DNA of 64,000 bases, from contig NC_135719.1 in assembly GCF_964656455.1 (NCBI RefSeq), forward strand, positions 80,571,562-80,635,561, read 5' to 3'. Below, piece after piece: positions 1 through 11,999 of the stretch. This stretch comes from Halichoerus grypus. Lineage: Eukaryota; Chordata; Mammalia; Carnivora; Phocidae. Each line of letters begins with the position of its first letter. Within the stretch, counting starts at the first letter, position 1. The notes beneath the pieces are model-generated. The model saw nothing but the letters and a program-made list of their open reading frames with translations. It was not told the DNA's origin and searched no databases. The position numbers and the translations under genes are program-made.

Positions 1-1260
1 CCTGAATAATATTGAGGTCATTGAAGGCAGAATTTCTTTAAAATTCTCCTAAACCTTAGGAAATTCTGTGAGCAATGCTTTCCTTCTCCTACAAGTGCAA
101 TTTTCCCAAAGTCTGTCTTATACCCAATCCTAGGCTTATAAACCTCTTCGTTGTGAGAACCTCCCCCATTTCATTATCATTTCTTTGGATACAGTTCACT
201 TAATAACAGGTCAATCCTTTATTACAACCCCACTCAGAAGAATAACTTGGTCAGAAGAAGTTGTTCCTTGTCTTGAGGAGGACACCCTAATCTTTACATG
301 TGCCCATTAGTACTCATGTCATCCTTGACTCTTCTGGAATGACAATTGCAGCAGCCAGGATCTCAAGGTCTTCTGAAACATTTCTCAGAAATGACCTGGA
401 TAAAGGCCACAGAGGTTTTGTGGTTTAAATGTAAAGATATATCAAAGTAATGGTGAGTTGTGGGGTTGGGAGGGCCCAGGTACACGATTAGCTCAAGGAG
501 CTCAGGAACTGTCGTAATAAACATTCAGCCACGTACCTATCTGGGTAAGCATCAGTAGTGGACTCTGGGACATTGATCTTTTATGAACAAAGCTGTTTAA
601 TATCCTTAAAAAATAAAGTATTACAAAGAAATTAGAGAAAAATTATACTAATTTAAATACCATAATATACCATGGCAATGGATATGCACAAATAATTTCC
701 AAATTAAAAAAATAACAAATACAAATAAAAAAAGAATCCAACTTCAGTGATAAACAAATGTACATGAAAACAACAAGGAAATAATATTTTTTCTCTACAA
801 ATTGTTAAATAATTCTGTTAAGCATTAGATGCTAATGTCATGAAACAAAACTCTTAGAAAACGCTATAGAAATGTCAATCTGTACAGTCATTGTAAGGGT
901 AATTTGTTAATGCCTATAAAATTATTTTACTCAACAACTCTACATCCAGAAATTTATCCTTAAGAAATAGAATAATTGACCACAAAAAAAGCAAATCTCA
1001 GTAAGTATTAAAGAATCAATATCATACAGATCAGGTTCTTTCACTACAGTGAACAAAGTTAGATACTATTAATAAAAAGCCAACTTCAAATAAAAAGAAA
1101 TACACTCCTAAATAATTTATGAACCAAAAAAGAAATTACAATTAAATTGTTAAAATATTTACAACTGAACAATCATGAAAGGTCCACATTTTAAAACTTG
1201 TGCGATGAACCTAAGCAGTACATAGAGAAAACTTTATAGCCTTAAAAAATAGATCAAAAC
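1..1260. other. AT-rich intergenic DNA, no gene seen
   Basis: The sequence becomes strongly AT-rich after about position 590. No open frame resembling a known protein and no clear young repeat was recognised. It probably includes old L1 fragments continuous with the next entry. Confidence 0.4.
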
Positions 1261-1269
1261 AAAAAGACT

Positions 1270-2040
1270 GAACGTAATGAGTGAAACGTTCAATCAGAAA
1301 GTTTTAAAAGAGAATAAGAGGAGGAAGAAAACAGTAATAATAAGAGCTGAAATTAAGGAAATAAAGACAACAAAGCAAAAGAAAGAATCAATTTTAAATG
1401 GTTCTTTGAAAAGAATCAGAAAATGGACAATTCTCTGATAAGATTTGTCAAGGAAATAAACAAGACAGAAAAATGTTGTGTAAAGGAAGATTATAACTAC
1501 ATAGTAAAAATTTAAATAATTATAAGACAATGCAAGGAATAAAGTCATACAAATAAATTTGAAAACTTGAACAAAATGTAAAACTTTCTAAAAATTATAG
1601 TCTAGCAAAACTGACAAGAAAAAATTGAAAACTTGAATTTATATGTAAATTAAAGAAATTCAAAACTCTATACATACATATGGTTTCACAGGCAAGTTAC
1701 ATCAAACCCAAGACCAATAATTTCCATACATGAGTACTGAGAAAAATGAAAACAGGAAGACTACTACTCAACACATTTTATGAGACCAAGAGAACCACAA
1801 AGACAAAAATAAACAGATGAATGATACATGAAAATTATAGACCAATATTACATACGAAAAGCAATGACTACTCCTAAAAATATTACCAAACCAGCATTGG
1901 ATATTAAAAAGTATTACCAGTGCACCATGATCCATTAGGATTTATTTCAGGAGTATGAAGAGTGTTTAATATCATGCAACATACTGCACATAAAGACATT
2001 AACTATAAAATTCTCTCACTAAATGCAGGAAAGTGATTTG
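1270..2040 (+). mobile_element. Old LINE-1 ORF2 relic
   Basis: A forward conceptual translation gives broken stretches resembling the middle of L1 ORF2: a lysine/isoleucine-rich segment around 1340-1420, then a segment near 1920-2000 resembling the reverse-transcriptase region. Many stops and frame changes show it is long dead. The subfamily was not determined. Confidence 0.5.
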
Positions 2041-2689
2041 GTCAAGTTTAACATAGTATTTATAAAGTCTTTTCACTAGGAAGGAAAGGGAGCTTCCTTA
2101 ACCTGGCAAAGGGAATCTTTGAATTTGTTTTCAAAGGGAGATGTGAAAAGCATGCCCTTAAACATTTGAAAAAGACAAAGATTTCCAATTTTATTCTTTT
2201 TATTCTACATTTCACTAAATGTCTTAATGAGTGCGGTAAAATAATAAAAACATTAGAACTGGAAAGAGAAAACACACCTACCATTAATCACACATGGCTG
2301 ATTCCATTTCTGGGGGAGAAAGTGTACAAATGAGCCTAGAATATCTCTTTCTCCCAGAAAACTAGGAAGCTATCACAGACCACAGAGGCCATGTCAAAAA
2401 GACCAGGAGCCAGCCTGAAAAGATTTCTGCTGGTAAAGATGGGACAATTCCCACATCAATAAGATCATGAATCCAATAGACTGAAACACACCAAGTATGT
2501 TTAAATCCATGAGTTCATAAAAGAATCCTCCTCAGTTACTTTTGGGGATTTATCCTGGTTGCCTGGGATTTGCTTGGCACTATTTCGGTGTTAATACTGA
2601 AAACCTCATGTTCTAAGGAGCCCCTCCATCTCAGGCAAACAGGAATGGTTGGTCACCCTAAAGGTCACCAGCTCATTACTGTGAAAACT

Positions 2690-3580
2690 GATAAATGAAT
2701 AGAAAGAATCACGCACTTAACCTCAAAGAATGATCAAATAAGTGACAAAGAAAAAATACCTTTATAGAAATACTTCAGTTAATAAATGAGGTAGAAATGA
2801 TATCTTTAAAATATCATCATTTTGCAAACCAACTCCTAATTAAACAATAGATCTAGTCATTGCTTATCAACAGTCACTAACAAAACACACACACACACAC
2901 ACACACATACACCAAAAGACAATCTGACATTATGTGTCTCCTCAGTAAAGTACACAACCCCAAGATGTCTGGGATTTGCTTTCAACTAAACAGAACTGGG
3001 AGAGGTATAGATGAGTAGGATGATGAGGGTGTAGACTAACAAGATTGGCCATGAGTTGGTAATTGTAGAACCTGGACAATGAGTACCCGTGGCTTCATTA
3101 CACTATTTTCCCTTTTGTAGATGTTTGAATTTTCCAGAATTAAAAACTTTAAAATAACATAGCTAACATACAAATAAATTGTCAGAAAGGCAAAGACTTA
3201 TATTTACAATGTCCACTGAATCTTATTTAAACCAGTCAAAAGAGGAAACAAAATGTTGTCAAACAATGATGCTTAAACAAATTCAGATACACTTATACAA
3301 CAGAAAAGTGTGAGTTACAAAAATCACATTTTCACATACAGTTGAATGACATATGACATATTCATATACATAATGGTAAACAAAAAAATGTTTTACTTTG
3401 ATCCCAATTCCATGAAAGTATGCATATTTGCATTAAAAAATACTGAAAGAAATACAGCGAAATGTTAACAGTATTTATCTCTGGGTAATGAGATTATGGT
3501 TGGATTTTAATGTCTACTTTCTCCTTTTTGGTTATGTCTACATTGGGCGAGTTTTCTTTCATGATAAACAATATGCACCA
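2690..3580 (+). mobile_element. Old L1 3'-end remnants with a short (CA)n
   Basis: The stretches near 2950-3150 and 3400-3560 have the look of L1M 3' untranslated ends (the TTTGAATTTTCC-type motif, and GGTAATGAGATTATGG followed by T-rich DNA). A (CA)n run lies at 2885-2906. Assignment is from general resemblance only. The V-A promoter lies just downstream. Confidence 0.35.
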
Positions 3581-3635
3581 TGTTATAGATCAGTTAGAGA
3601 AGAGAGGCCTGGAGGAAGAGAGGCAAACACAGACG

Positions 3636-3655
3636 GCAGGAAGTGTGACTCAGCT
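3636..3655 (+). promoter_or_regulatory. Candidate V-A promoter sites (ETS, AP-1-like)
   Basis: An ETS-type CAGGAAGTG is followed within a few bases by an AP-1-like TGACTCAG, about 140 bp upstream of the V-A leader ATG. ETS sites are common in TCR V promoters. Function here is inferred from motif and spacing only. Confidence 0.3.
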
Positions 3656-3790
3656 TGCGTAGGCAGAAACTCCACTTCCAGCTCTATAGAAGCAAGGCCA
3701 CAGGGCCTCCCAATTCCAGTGACACTGCAAAGGGCCTGGCAGGTGGCAGACAGAATAAGAGCCATTTCACCAGCGGGAAGGACCCCGAGG

Positions 3791-4310
3791 ATGCCGTCCA
3801 GACTGCCGGCTGTGTTGTGCACTGTGGTGGCCTTCATCCACCTTGGTAGGGAGCCCACCAACCTGAGGAAGGAGGTTTGGGAAAGAAGTTAGAAGAGAAC
3901 GGGACTGTGCCTTTCCCCACTTTGTTTTCTGGGTCAAAACCTGGCTTTTTGTGACAGCTTTCTTGGGAGCAATGGCAGCAGCTAAGTCCTATTTTCTTCT
4001 TTTCTACAGGTTCCAGCAATACGGACAAGGTCCGTCAATCTCCGAGTACTATGACTAAACAGGAGGGACAGTCTGTGACCTTGGACTGCAGCTTCACACT
4101 CAACTTTAACTACTATGTGATGAAATGGTATCACCAGCCTCCCCATGGAAAGATGACTCAAATCATTAGTATGTTTTCTGATAGGAGCAGCGATAGGAAA
4201 GGACGATATGAACTGTCGTTTCAGAAAGGAAACAAACTCCTAAAGCTCACCATCACAGGCTTGATGCCTGAAGACACAGGCATCTATTTCTGTGCTATTG
4301 GAGAAAGTTA
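3791..4310 (+). CDS. TRDV1-like: TCR delta variable segment, TRDV1-like, intact (V-A)
   Basis: This is a germline V segment that supplies the variable immunoglobulin domain of a TCR delta chain after V(D)J joining. The leader exon (3791-3845) encodes MPSRLPAVLCTVVAFIHL and ends in a split glycine codon at a GT donor. A 164-bp intron ends at the AG at 4008-4009, and the V exon runs 4010-4310. Conserved V-domain landmarks are present: first Cys in VTLDCSF, Trp in MKWYHQ, the LTI strand, and second Cys in EDTGIYFCAIGE. The frame is open throughout. The leader (LC..VAF...GSS) and the CAIGE end resemble human TRDV1, whose germline end is CALGE; overall similarity looks moderate. A canonical-length 23-RSS follows immediately, so the segment looks rearrangeable. 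Membership of a related TRAV/DV subgroup cannot be excluded without alignment. Confidence 0.88.
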
Positions 4311-4349
4311 CACGGTGAGAGGAGTGACAGGGAGAGCCTTACAAAAACC
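4311..4349 (+). promoter_or_regulatory. V-A 23-bp-spacer recombination signal sequence
   Basis: Heptamer CACGGTG (4311-4317) has one change from CACAGTG. The spacer is exactly 23 bp (4318-4340), and the nonamer ACAAAAACC (4341-4349) matches consensus. This is the RAG1/RAG2 recognition site and the strongest RSS in the window. Confidence 0.93.
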
Positions 4350-6060
4350 CCCTGGGCTTAGCATGAAACAGCCACCTGCTCCAGGAGCTTAGGAGAAAAC
4401 AACCCGCAGGACAGGAAAAGGGTAGACAGAAGGCACGATGGGTGGCACTGGTGGGTCCAGAGAGGAAGTTGATGAATGTTCTAGCAACACTCTTCCCACA
4501 TCTGGTATCAAAAAAAGAGCTGTGGTTAGAAGATCCCAGCCTCAAGAGCATTTTCATCTCAGAATCTCGGTGGATCACATAGCTGATGGAGATACGCATC
4601 TGTCTTTTCCACCTGCTAAACATCCATTCCCCCCTTTCCAGTAACAACACCTGGATTTCCCCTGGATAATCAAACCCCGCCTCCTCCTACCCCATGTTTG
4701 GGTGTAGATGAAGCTGACCCCACCCTACACTTCCTGGCCAATTAACATATTTCACCTCTCTAACCACGATTGGTTCAAGAATGGGTCCCTGATCCAAGCC
4801 CCCATCCCAAAACTTAATATGAAATTCTTGGGAATCGTGCTGGGGATGTAAGAGGCCAGGATGGAAACCTAGAGCTGCCAGCAGCCCTCTTCCCACCACA
4901 AAGGAAGAGCATGATCCTGAAAAGAGAGGATGAAACTGAGCTCCCATAACATTGTTTGAGGCCTCGGACCCTGTAGTGATTAGAGATCTACTTGGGATTT
5001 TTCAGTTGTACACCCCAGCTGCCTTAGCTTATGTTCCTTCAGAAGAAGACAAGGATTCAAGTGCAAGTGGTTTAGTTGGGAGGTGATCCCAGGGGCACTG
5101 GGAAGAGTGACAGGAAGGGAAGTCAGCCAGTAAAGAACATGTGTGTTCTCAAGCCAGCTACCACTGTGGGCACCCAGAGTCTCATCCTACCAGGGAATCT
5201 CTGAGAACCAGTGTGAGACACTTGCCTCAACTTGTCCCACCTGAGGGCCAAAGGAGCTAAGGTATCAATACCCCAAATCCCAGGTGTCGTGGGTGGAGGA
5301 CGGCTCCCAGGGATATGAGTGCTGATTCCCCAGCACTTAGGTCTGCCAAGGAGGCTGGGCAATAAGAGAGCCCGTAGGCCAAGAAACTCAAGTTCTAGCA
5401 GGAGGAAGGGGACAGTGTGCACCCAAGTCATAAATACAAAGTGATAAAGGGAAGAGACCAAAAATGCAACACAATTATTTTCTCTTTTTTTATAAATTAT
5501 TTTGGGTTGGGTTTTCTATCACTTGCAATCAAAAGAGACCTGACTAAAAAAGGTAACTTAATAAAGACAACATTGGGTAAAAAAAATAAACCAAACAAAA
5601 TACTTTAAAATTACTTTTTTAAGCTTTTGGCTTGCTACAGTTGAGAAAGGTTACAACTCCTCAAACTGTTCAGATTAGATGAGTTGTTCAGCTCTTTCCT
5701 CCCACATGATCCAGGGTAGCAAGGAGGAGGGACAAATCTAACACCTGTACCTATTATTGCCCTGGATATTTAACTGTTCCCTCCCCTTTCAGACTCTTCT
5801 TCCTCGGGGTCACCTTGCTTAGTGCTGCTAGATGAATGGCCCTGTAGCGTCCATCTAAAGAATCTTGCTTGCTTAAAACTTTTGGATTCCCTGTGAGACT
5901 GTGCTTTTCCCAAATCCAAAATTCTGCTGTTTGCTTCTCCTGCAATATGTTTCCTCCCATTTCTACCTTTTGAACTCACTATCTCTCAAAATCCAGTTCA
6001 CATCTTTGATGTTTCTGAGGATAGCCCGTTAGCAATGAGCATGCCTAGATCTCATATCTT
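4350..6060. other. Intergenic, no gene; possible unclassified old repeat
   Basis: Nothing coding was recognised. The stretch about 5040-5450 reads like a diverged interspersed repeat but was not assigned to a family. 5590-5640 is AT-rich. Confidence 0.3.
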
Positions 6061-6219
6061 AGTTTCTTTTTTTTTAAGATTTTATTTATTTATGTGAGAG
6101 AGAAAGAGAGAGAGCATGAGCAGGGGGGAGGGGCAGAGGGAAAAGCAGACCCTCAGAAGTGCAGAGCCTGACAGGGGGCTCCATCCCACCACCCAGAGAT
6201 CATGACCTGAGCCGAAATC

Positions 6220-6234
6220 AAGAGTCAGATGCTC
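6220..6234. repeat. Target-site duplication, left copy (L1)
   Basis: AAGAGTCAGATGCTC occurs here and again, identically, at 7219-7233, flanking the L1. This is a 15-bp duplication of SINE sequence, typical of L1 target-primed integration. Confidence 0.9.
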
Positions 6235-7218
6235 CAGAGAAATCCAAATCAAAACATCAATGAGATACCACCTCACACCAGCCAGAATGGCTAAAATTAA
6301 CAAGTCAGGAAATGACAGATGTTGGCGGGGTTGTGGAGAAAGGGGAACCCTCCTACACTGTTGGTGGGAATGCAAGCTGGTGCAGCCACTGTGGAAAACA
6401 GTATGGAGGTTCCTCAAAAAGTTGAAAATAGAGCTACCCTATGACCCAGCAATTGCACTACTGGGTATTTACCCCAAAGATACAAATGTAGTGATCTGAA
6501 GGGGTACATGCACCCCATTGTTTAGAGCAGCAAAGTCCACAATAGCCAAACTATGGAAAGAGCCCAAATGTCCTTCAACAGATGAATGGATGAAGAAGAT
6601 GTGGTGTATATATATACAATGGAATATTATGCAGCCATCAAAAAAACGAAATCTTGACATTTGCAACGACGTGGATGGAACTAGAGGGTATTATACTAAG
6701 CGAAATAAGTCAATCAGAGAAAGACAAGTATCATATGATCTCACTGATATGAGAAATTCTTAATCTCAGGAAACAAACTGAGGGTTGCTGGAGTGGTGGG
6801 GGGTGGGAGGGATGGGTGGCTGGGTGATGGACATTGGGGTGGGTATGTGCTATGATGAGCGCTGTAAATTGTGTAAGACTGATGAATCACAGACCTGTAC
6901 CTCTGAAACAAATAATACATTATATGTTAAAAAAAGAAGATCGTAGGAAGGGAAAAATGAAGGGGGGGAATTGGAGGAGGAGACGAACCATGAGAGACTA
7001 TGGACTCTGAGAAACAAACTGAGGGTTCTAGAGGGGACGGCTGTGGGGGGATGGGTTAGCCTGGTGATGGGTATTAAGGAGGGCACGTATTGAATGGAGC
7101 ACTGGATGTTATACACAAACAATGAATCATGGAACACTACATCAAAAACTAATGATGTAATGTATGGTGACTGACATAACATAATAAAATAAAATTAAAA
7201 AGAAAATGGGGGAAAAAA
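6235..7218 (+). mobile_element. 5'-truncated LINE-1 (ORF2 C-terminus and 3' UTR)
   Basis: The insert begins within the ORF2 C-terminal region. Translation from 6260 gives [20 protein letters not shown] and [16 protein letters not shown], hallmarks of the L1 ORF2 tail. Stops occur (for example after 6496), so it is not coding. The 3' UTR appears twice in related form (about 6750-6930 and 6990-7200), each with the AAACAAACTGAGGGTT motif, before the A-rich tail. Flanking 15-bp target-site duplications fix the boundaries. Confidence 0.9.
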
Positions 7219-7233
7219 AAGAGTCAGATGCTC
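7219..7233. repeat. Target-site duplication, right copy (L1)
   Basis: Identical to 6220-6234. It marks the 3' boundary of the L1, after which SINE sequence resumes. Confidence 0.9.
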
Positions 7234-7289
7234 AACTGACTGAGCCACGCACGCACCCCCTCGTGTCTTGGTTTCTAACACCATTTTTC

Positions 7290-8272
7290 AATAAAAGGAA
7301 CCAGAGCTCCTTAGAGAAATGGCTGATTCTAGGGCTGAGGCAAGACGAGGCTGAAGCATCTTAGAGTGTTCAAAAGAAGAAAACAACCACCACCATGAAT
7401 GATGGGGTTATGTTAAAGGGACATGGGAATCAACTGAGAAAGCTCACTGTGGCCAAAGCTGGAACAATTGGAGCAAAAAATAAATAAAGTAGTATTGAGT
7501 AATAACCCAAAGTTTACAATGAGTTCCAAGAGTCACTGATATAAATCATGGAATAAATAAATGAGGGAGAACAGACCAATCTCCCATGCTGAAGAATTCT
7601 AAATATGTAGACACTCCACACTTCCCACTCCTTAAGTGTGTGCTGCACACAGGGACTTTCTTCCAAAAGAGACAGTATGGAAAGGGTGACAAAGAGCAAC
7701 TTTACAGTGGAAAAACCTGACAAACACTACCTTACCCCAGTGAATACAAGTCAATATCAACAGAGATAAGTCATGTTGGTAACATGTCCCCTTGATATGA
7801 TGTGACGAGAAATGGCACTTTACTTCCGTGGTCTTCCTCCCCAAAACCCATAACCCCAGTCTAATCATGAGGAAATCATCAGAAAATTCCCAATTGAGGG
7901 ACATTCTACAAAATATCTAACTAATACTCCTCAAAATTGTCCAGATCATCAAAAATACGAAAAATCTGAGAAATTGTCATAGCCAAGAGGAGCCTAAGGA
8001 GACATAACTAAATGTAATGTGGTCTCCTAGTGGGATTCTGCAGGAGATAAAAGACATTAGGTAAAATCAAAGTAAATCTCCTACAGTATGAATTTTAGCT
8101 AATAATTAATGTATTAGTATTAGCTTATTAATTGTGGCAACTGTACCATTGTCAGGTGTTAATAATAAGAGACACTTGGTGTACAGTGTAAGGAAACTAT
8201 GTGTACTATCCTCACAACTTTTCCGTAAATCCAAAACTGTTCTAAAATTAAACATTTATTATAAAAACTTGC
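7290..8272 (+). mobile_element. Old L1M-type 3' end
   Basis: The segment about 7990-8270 reads like the 3' untranslated end of an old mammalian L1: TAAATGTAATGTGG, then a block ending TACTATCCTCACAACTTTTC and an A/T-rich finish. It is interrupted at its 3' end by the next SINE. Subfamily not determined. Confidence 0.5.
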
Positions 8273-8287
8273 AAAACTGTAGGTTTC

Positions 8288-8490
8288 GGGGCGCCTGGGT
8301 GGCTCAGTCATTAAGCGTCTGCCTTCGGCTCGGGTCATGGTCCCAGGGTCCTGGGATCGAGCCCCACATCAGGCTCCCTGCTCAGTGGGAAGCCTGCTTC
8401 TCCCTCTCCCACTCCTCCTGCTTGTGTTCCCTCTCTCGCTGTGTCTCTCTCTGTCAAATAAATAAATAAAATCTTTAAAAAAAAAAAAAA
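8288..8490 (+). mobile_element. Full-length carnivore SINE (SINEC type)
   Basis: tRNA-like head GGGGCGCCTGGGTGGCTCAG, B-box-like GGGATCGAGCCCC, CT-rich middle, AATAAATAAATAAAATCTTT and a poly-A tail. Flanked by perfect 15-bp target-site duplications AAAACTGTAGGTTTC (8273-8287 and 8487-8501), so it is fairly young. Confidence 0.95.
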
Positions 8491-8584
8491 CTGTAGGTTT
8501 CATAGGGCCTGCATTTTGTGGAGGGAGAATCACAATTTCATGTAGAGCCATATCATTATATACACACCAAAAAGAGTCTTGAAC

Positions 8585-8910
8585 TGTGCTGTCCAAGACA
8601 TAGCCATTAACTACATGTGGCTCTTGAACACTTGGATTGTGACTAGTCCAAACTGAGATGTGCTGAGTGTAAAATATACACCAAGTCTCAAAGACTTAGT
8701 ATGAAGAAAAGAATGTAAACAATCTCATTGGTATCTTTTTATTGACTAACGTTGAAATGATATTTTGGGTTTATTGGGTTAAATAAAATATATTTTTACA
8801 ATTAATTGTATATATTTATTTATAGTTTCTTCTAATGTGGATACTAAAAAAATTTAAATTATGTATGTAGCTCACATTGTATTTCTATTGATAACAGTGG
8901 TCTAAAAGGA
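8585..8910. mobile_element. Old non-autonomous hAT-type DNA transposon remnant
   Basis: The stretch starts CTGTGCTGTCCAAGACATAG, continues CTACATGTGGCTCTTGAACA and ends near CTCACATTGTATTTCTATTG. These resemble a common MER-class element. Family assignment is from memory and uncertain. Confidence 0.5.
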
Positions 8911-9119
8911 AAGACATGAAATGTTGACAATAGCTATTCCTGGTAGTGGAATTCAGGGTGATTTTTTTTAGCTTTCCTTTTTCTAATTTTTCATCAGTAA
9001 ATGTGTGTTCCTTATACCGTAAAAAAAAGTAATAAAAATAAAAAGACACAAAGAACTATTGCTATGAAATGTCACACTAAAAGACGGAAGCACCGAGCAG
9101 AAATGTCAAGCCGTAGAGT

Positions 9120-10500
9120 CCTTCATTAATTAATTATTCACTCATTTATTTGAATATACATATATTAAATATCCCATGTACAAGGCACTGGGACAGTTGC
9201 TGAGAATACAAATACACACACACAAAAAGGTGGGCTATAATTATTTCCTTCACGTTCACAGTCCACTTGGGAAATTAAGCTTGTAAATAAAATATGAGAA
9301 CACTGTATGGTCAGTGATACTGTGGTGATTCCTATAGTCAATTCTCCTCTATTTCCTGTTTTAAATGCTGCTGTTTTTCTGGCTCTGACCTTAGTCTAAT
9401 TCTTTGTCCATTCCTTGATTGCAACTAATACCTATGTCCTAATGACTATACCTCGAACCTTGCTTTGGCTCTAGACCTATGTATTCCTCCAACAACCTTT
9501 TGGTGAGATGACGCTTGAGCAATATAAACTGTACAAGCCTAAAACTCATAATGTTTTCACCTCCCCTACTCCAAGCTCTTCTACCTCTGCATTTTCTTGT
9601 CTTAGTTAATGATACTCTCTTGCCTCCCAGCTCTGTGTAAATGGCAAATTTAATGATTTTACTTCGCTTCTCAAAATTTTTTAGACTTAGCCTGGCACAA
9701 GCCCACATATGATTTGCTTTTAGCTACCAATTCAACCTCATTGCCTGACACATCTCTCACCAACATTGACCTAAAAATACCAAAATACTAAATTCAGGAA
9801 ATATCATGAGTGAACACTTCTCTTATCTCCATCCTTCCCTCTACCCTTCCCTTTGTTTGGAGTTTCCAACCTCATCATCACCTCCCTGTCATGGTCCCCT
9901 GACATCTCTCTGAAACCTTCCTTGATCTTTCCGGCTCCCTTTGAAATATGCACATAGCTCCAGAATAGCATTCATCTCCTTATATATTTATATATTTATT
10001 GCCTGCCTCCTCTAGGATGCTCGATTCCTCGAGAGCAAGAATTATGTCTCTTTCACCTTGATATCCCCAACATTACACAGAACATGACAAGTAGAAGACT
10101 TTCAAGTTTACTGACTATTTCCCATCTTCCTTCACCTTTCTTACTCTACTGTGGTCAGTTTTACCCCCCAGAATAGTTCCTTGAATGTCCCAAGCAAGCT
10201 TCCACCTCTGGGTTTTTTTTTATTTGAATATTCTTGCTTCAAATGGTTCCCTTCCTCCCATCATTCAGATCACTGCTCAAACACCACCTCATCAGAGAGG
10301 TCTTCCTTTGATCCCATATGAGATAGTACTCACCCAACCCATCCCTCTTTCCCCTTACCCTGTCTCACATTTTTGCATGGGAATCGTCATTAGCAGACAT
10401 CATATTATATATTTGTTGGCATATTTTTTATCTGTCTATCCACCAGAATATAAGCATCAGGAAGCCCAGGACTTTGTCTGATTTATTAAACAAATAAATA
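9120..10500 (+). mobile_element. Old L2-type LINE remnants
   Basis: The segments near 9890-10080 and 10230-10485 have the L2 3'-end pattern: a cysteine/proline-rich frame, then ATAAGCATCAGGAAGCCCAG and GACTTTGTCTG. 9121-9340 is a further old L2/MIR-like piece. No gene was found. Confidence 0.5.
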
Positions 10501-11320
10501 AAGATCTGATGCATGTATAAAAAAATAAATGATGTTATTTATCACCGAGACATGACATTGTCTCTCTTGCATTTCCCCTTCATCTGCTTTTATTCTCATC
10601 AAGCCATAAATCTAGGACAAATGAAGGATTAAGACACAAGACTCCAAGAATTGTCAAGTATAATAAGGCTGAGTAAGCAATAATATTATAACTTGCAAAG
10701 GGGCAACGTTCAGCTAACCATTTATTAAATTTGTTTCAAGAATGTGTTTTACCTTCTAATTCATGTATTCAACAAATATTTATATCACATCTATCAGTCA
10801 TTCTTTTTGAAAAGTTAAAAGGTGTCTCATACATTTGTATCACTGTTTATAGTTTACAAGGTCCTTTCTGACACTTACTCCAATGTATCCTCATAAACAA
10901 TTTTTTGAGGTAAGCAGGTCTTATGAGGAATGAGTTGGTTACCAGATTAAGAATCACTGGGTTGTAAAAATTTTCAGCTAGGAAAGTATTCCATCATTTT
11001 ATTGTTGATACAACTATGTACAGAAACCCATTATCAATTTATTTATTTCACCTCAGAGAGCTATAATACACATTGTCCATCAGTACCAGTCCATTAATTC
11101 CCACTTCTGGGATTCCCAGCTTGCTCTAAGCCTCGGTGTTAATATGAATATTTCACGGTAGAGTGTATAAACTTTGAGGGTAAGTGCAATGCCTTCTCTG
11201 TTTCTTCTACTTACTTTAAGGCTCTCACACACTGTGTGTTGCCCATAAATATTTGTTAGTAAAGAGAATAGTTATTAAGGTAAGAATTTGTCTATTCAGA
11301 AAGTTTTCAAGGCAACTGTG
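10501..11320. other. Intergenic, nothing recognised
   Basis: AT-rich unique-looking sequence with possible MIR/L2 fragments near 10850-10920 and 11150-11260. No gene or clear regulatory site was seen. Confidence 0.3.
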
Positions 11321-11850
11321 ACAGCTAGTCTCTAAAGATGGTCCTCCAACGAGCCGTGCCTCTCAGTTGTCAGACTCTGTGTCGTCCCCTCACCTTGAAA
11401 TCTGGACTCAACTGTAACCAGTAGAATGTGGTAGAAATGATGTTATGTAATACTGAGGCTCTGTCAGAAGCAGCTTTGCAGTTTCTGTCTTGGTTTCTTG
11501 GAACACTCACTCTGGGGGAAGGCAGCCATCACGTAAGCTGTTCTGCTACTCAAATACCACCGTGCTGTGAGGAAGCCAAATGAGAGAAAGATGCCTCGTC
11601 AGCCCTCACTGTTTTTGGGACAACAGCCCCATCCCAAGCTCCACCATGTAAGCAAAGAAGTCATGGAAGACACCATACCCAGGTGAGCCATCAGATGACT
11701 GCACTCCAGCCAACACCTGACAGTGAACATGAGAGACCTTGAGCAAGAGCCACACAGCTGAGCCCACTCAGCCTACAGACTCTAAGAGATGATAATAAAG
11801 GGTGCTTTTAAAGCACCTAAGCTTGGAGCAGTTTGTTACACAGCAGTTGT
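11321..11850 (+). mobile_element. MLT1-type LTR of an old ERVL-MaLR element
   Basis: The 3' part (about 11690-11850) carries GAGCCCACTCAGCCTACAGA, an AATAAA-like GATAATAAAGG and CAGTTTGTTACACAGCAGTT, the pattern of MLT1 LTR ends. The 5' part is diverged. Confidence 0.6.
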
Positions 11851-11999
11851 AACTTACCATTTTACAGAACCCTCGTTGTGTCTCCCGGTGAGAGAGCATA
11901 TATTTGGGGGACCAGGACCACCAATCCTGCAGCTCTCTTTTTCTAGGCCCCTTTCAAAATTGGAAGCCTTTCAAATCACCCAGTAGATAGGTCTAGGCG

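Larger units (their letters stand above)
6067..7260 (-). mobile_element. Antisense carnivore SINE split by an L1 insertion
   Basis: The two SINE parts are 6067-6219 (reverse-complement tail, CT-rich middle and part of the tRNA-like head) and 7234-7260 (the rest of the head, ending in TGAGCCACGCACGCACCCCC). They were separated by the L1 at 6235-7218. The SINE was therefore present before the L1 arrived. Confidence 0.85.

Noticed and set aside
6260..6763. Open frames with conserved protein-like sequence
   Set aside because: These are the LINE-1 ORF2 C-terminus in a truncated insertion, not a host gene.
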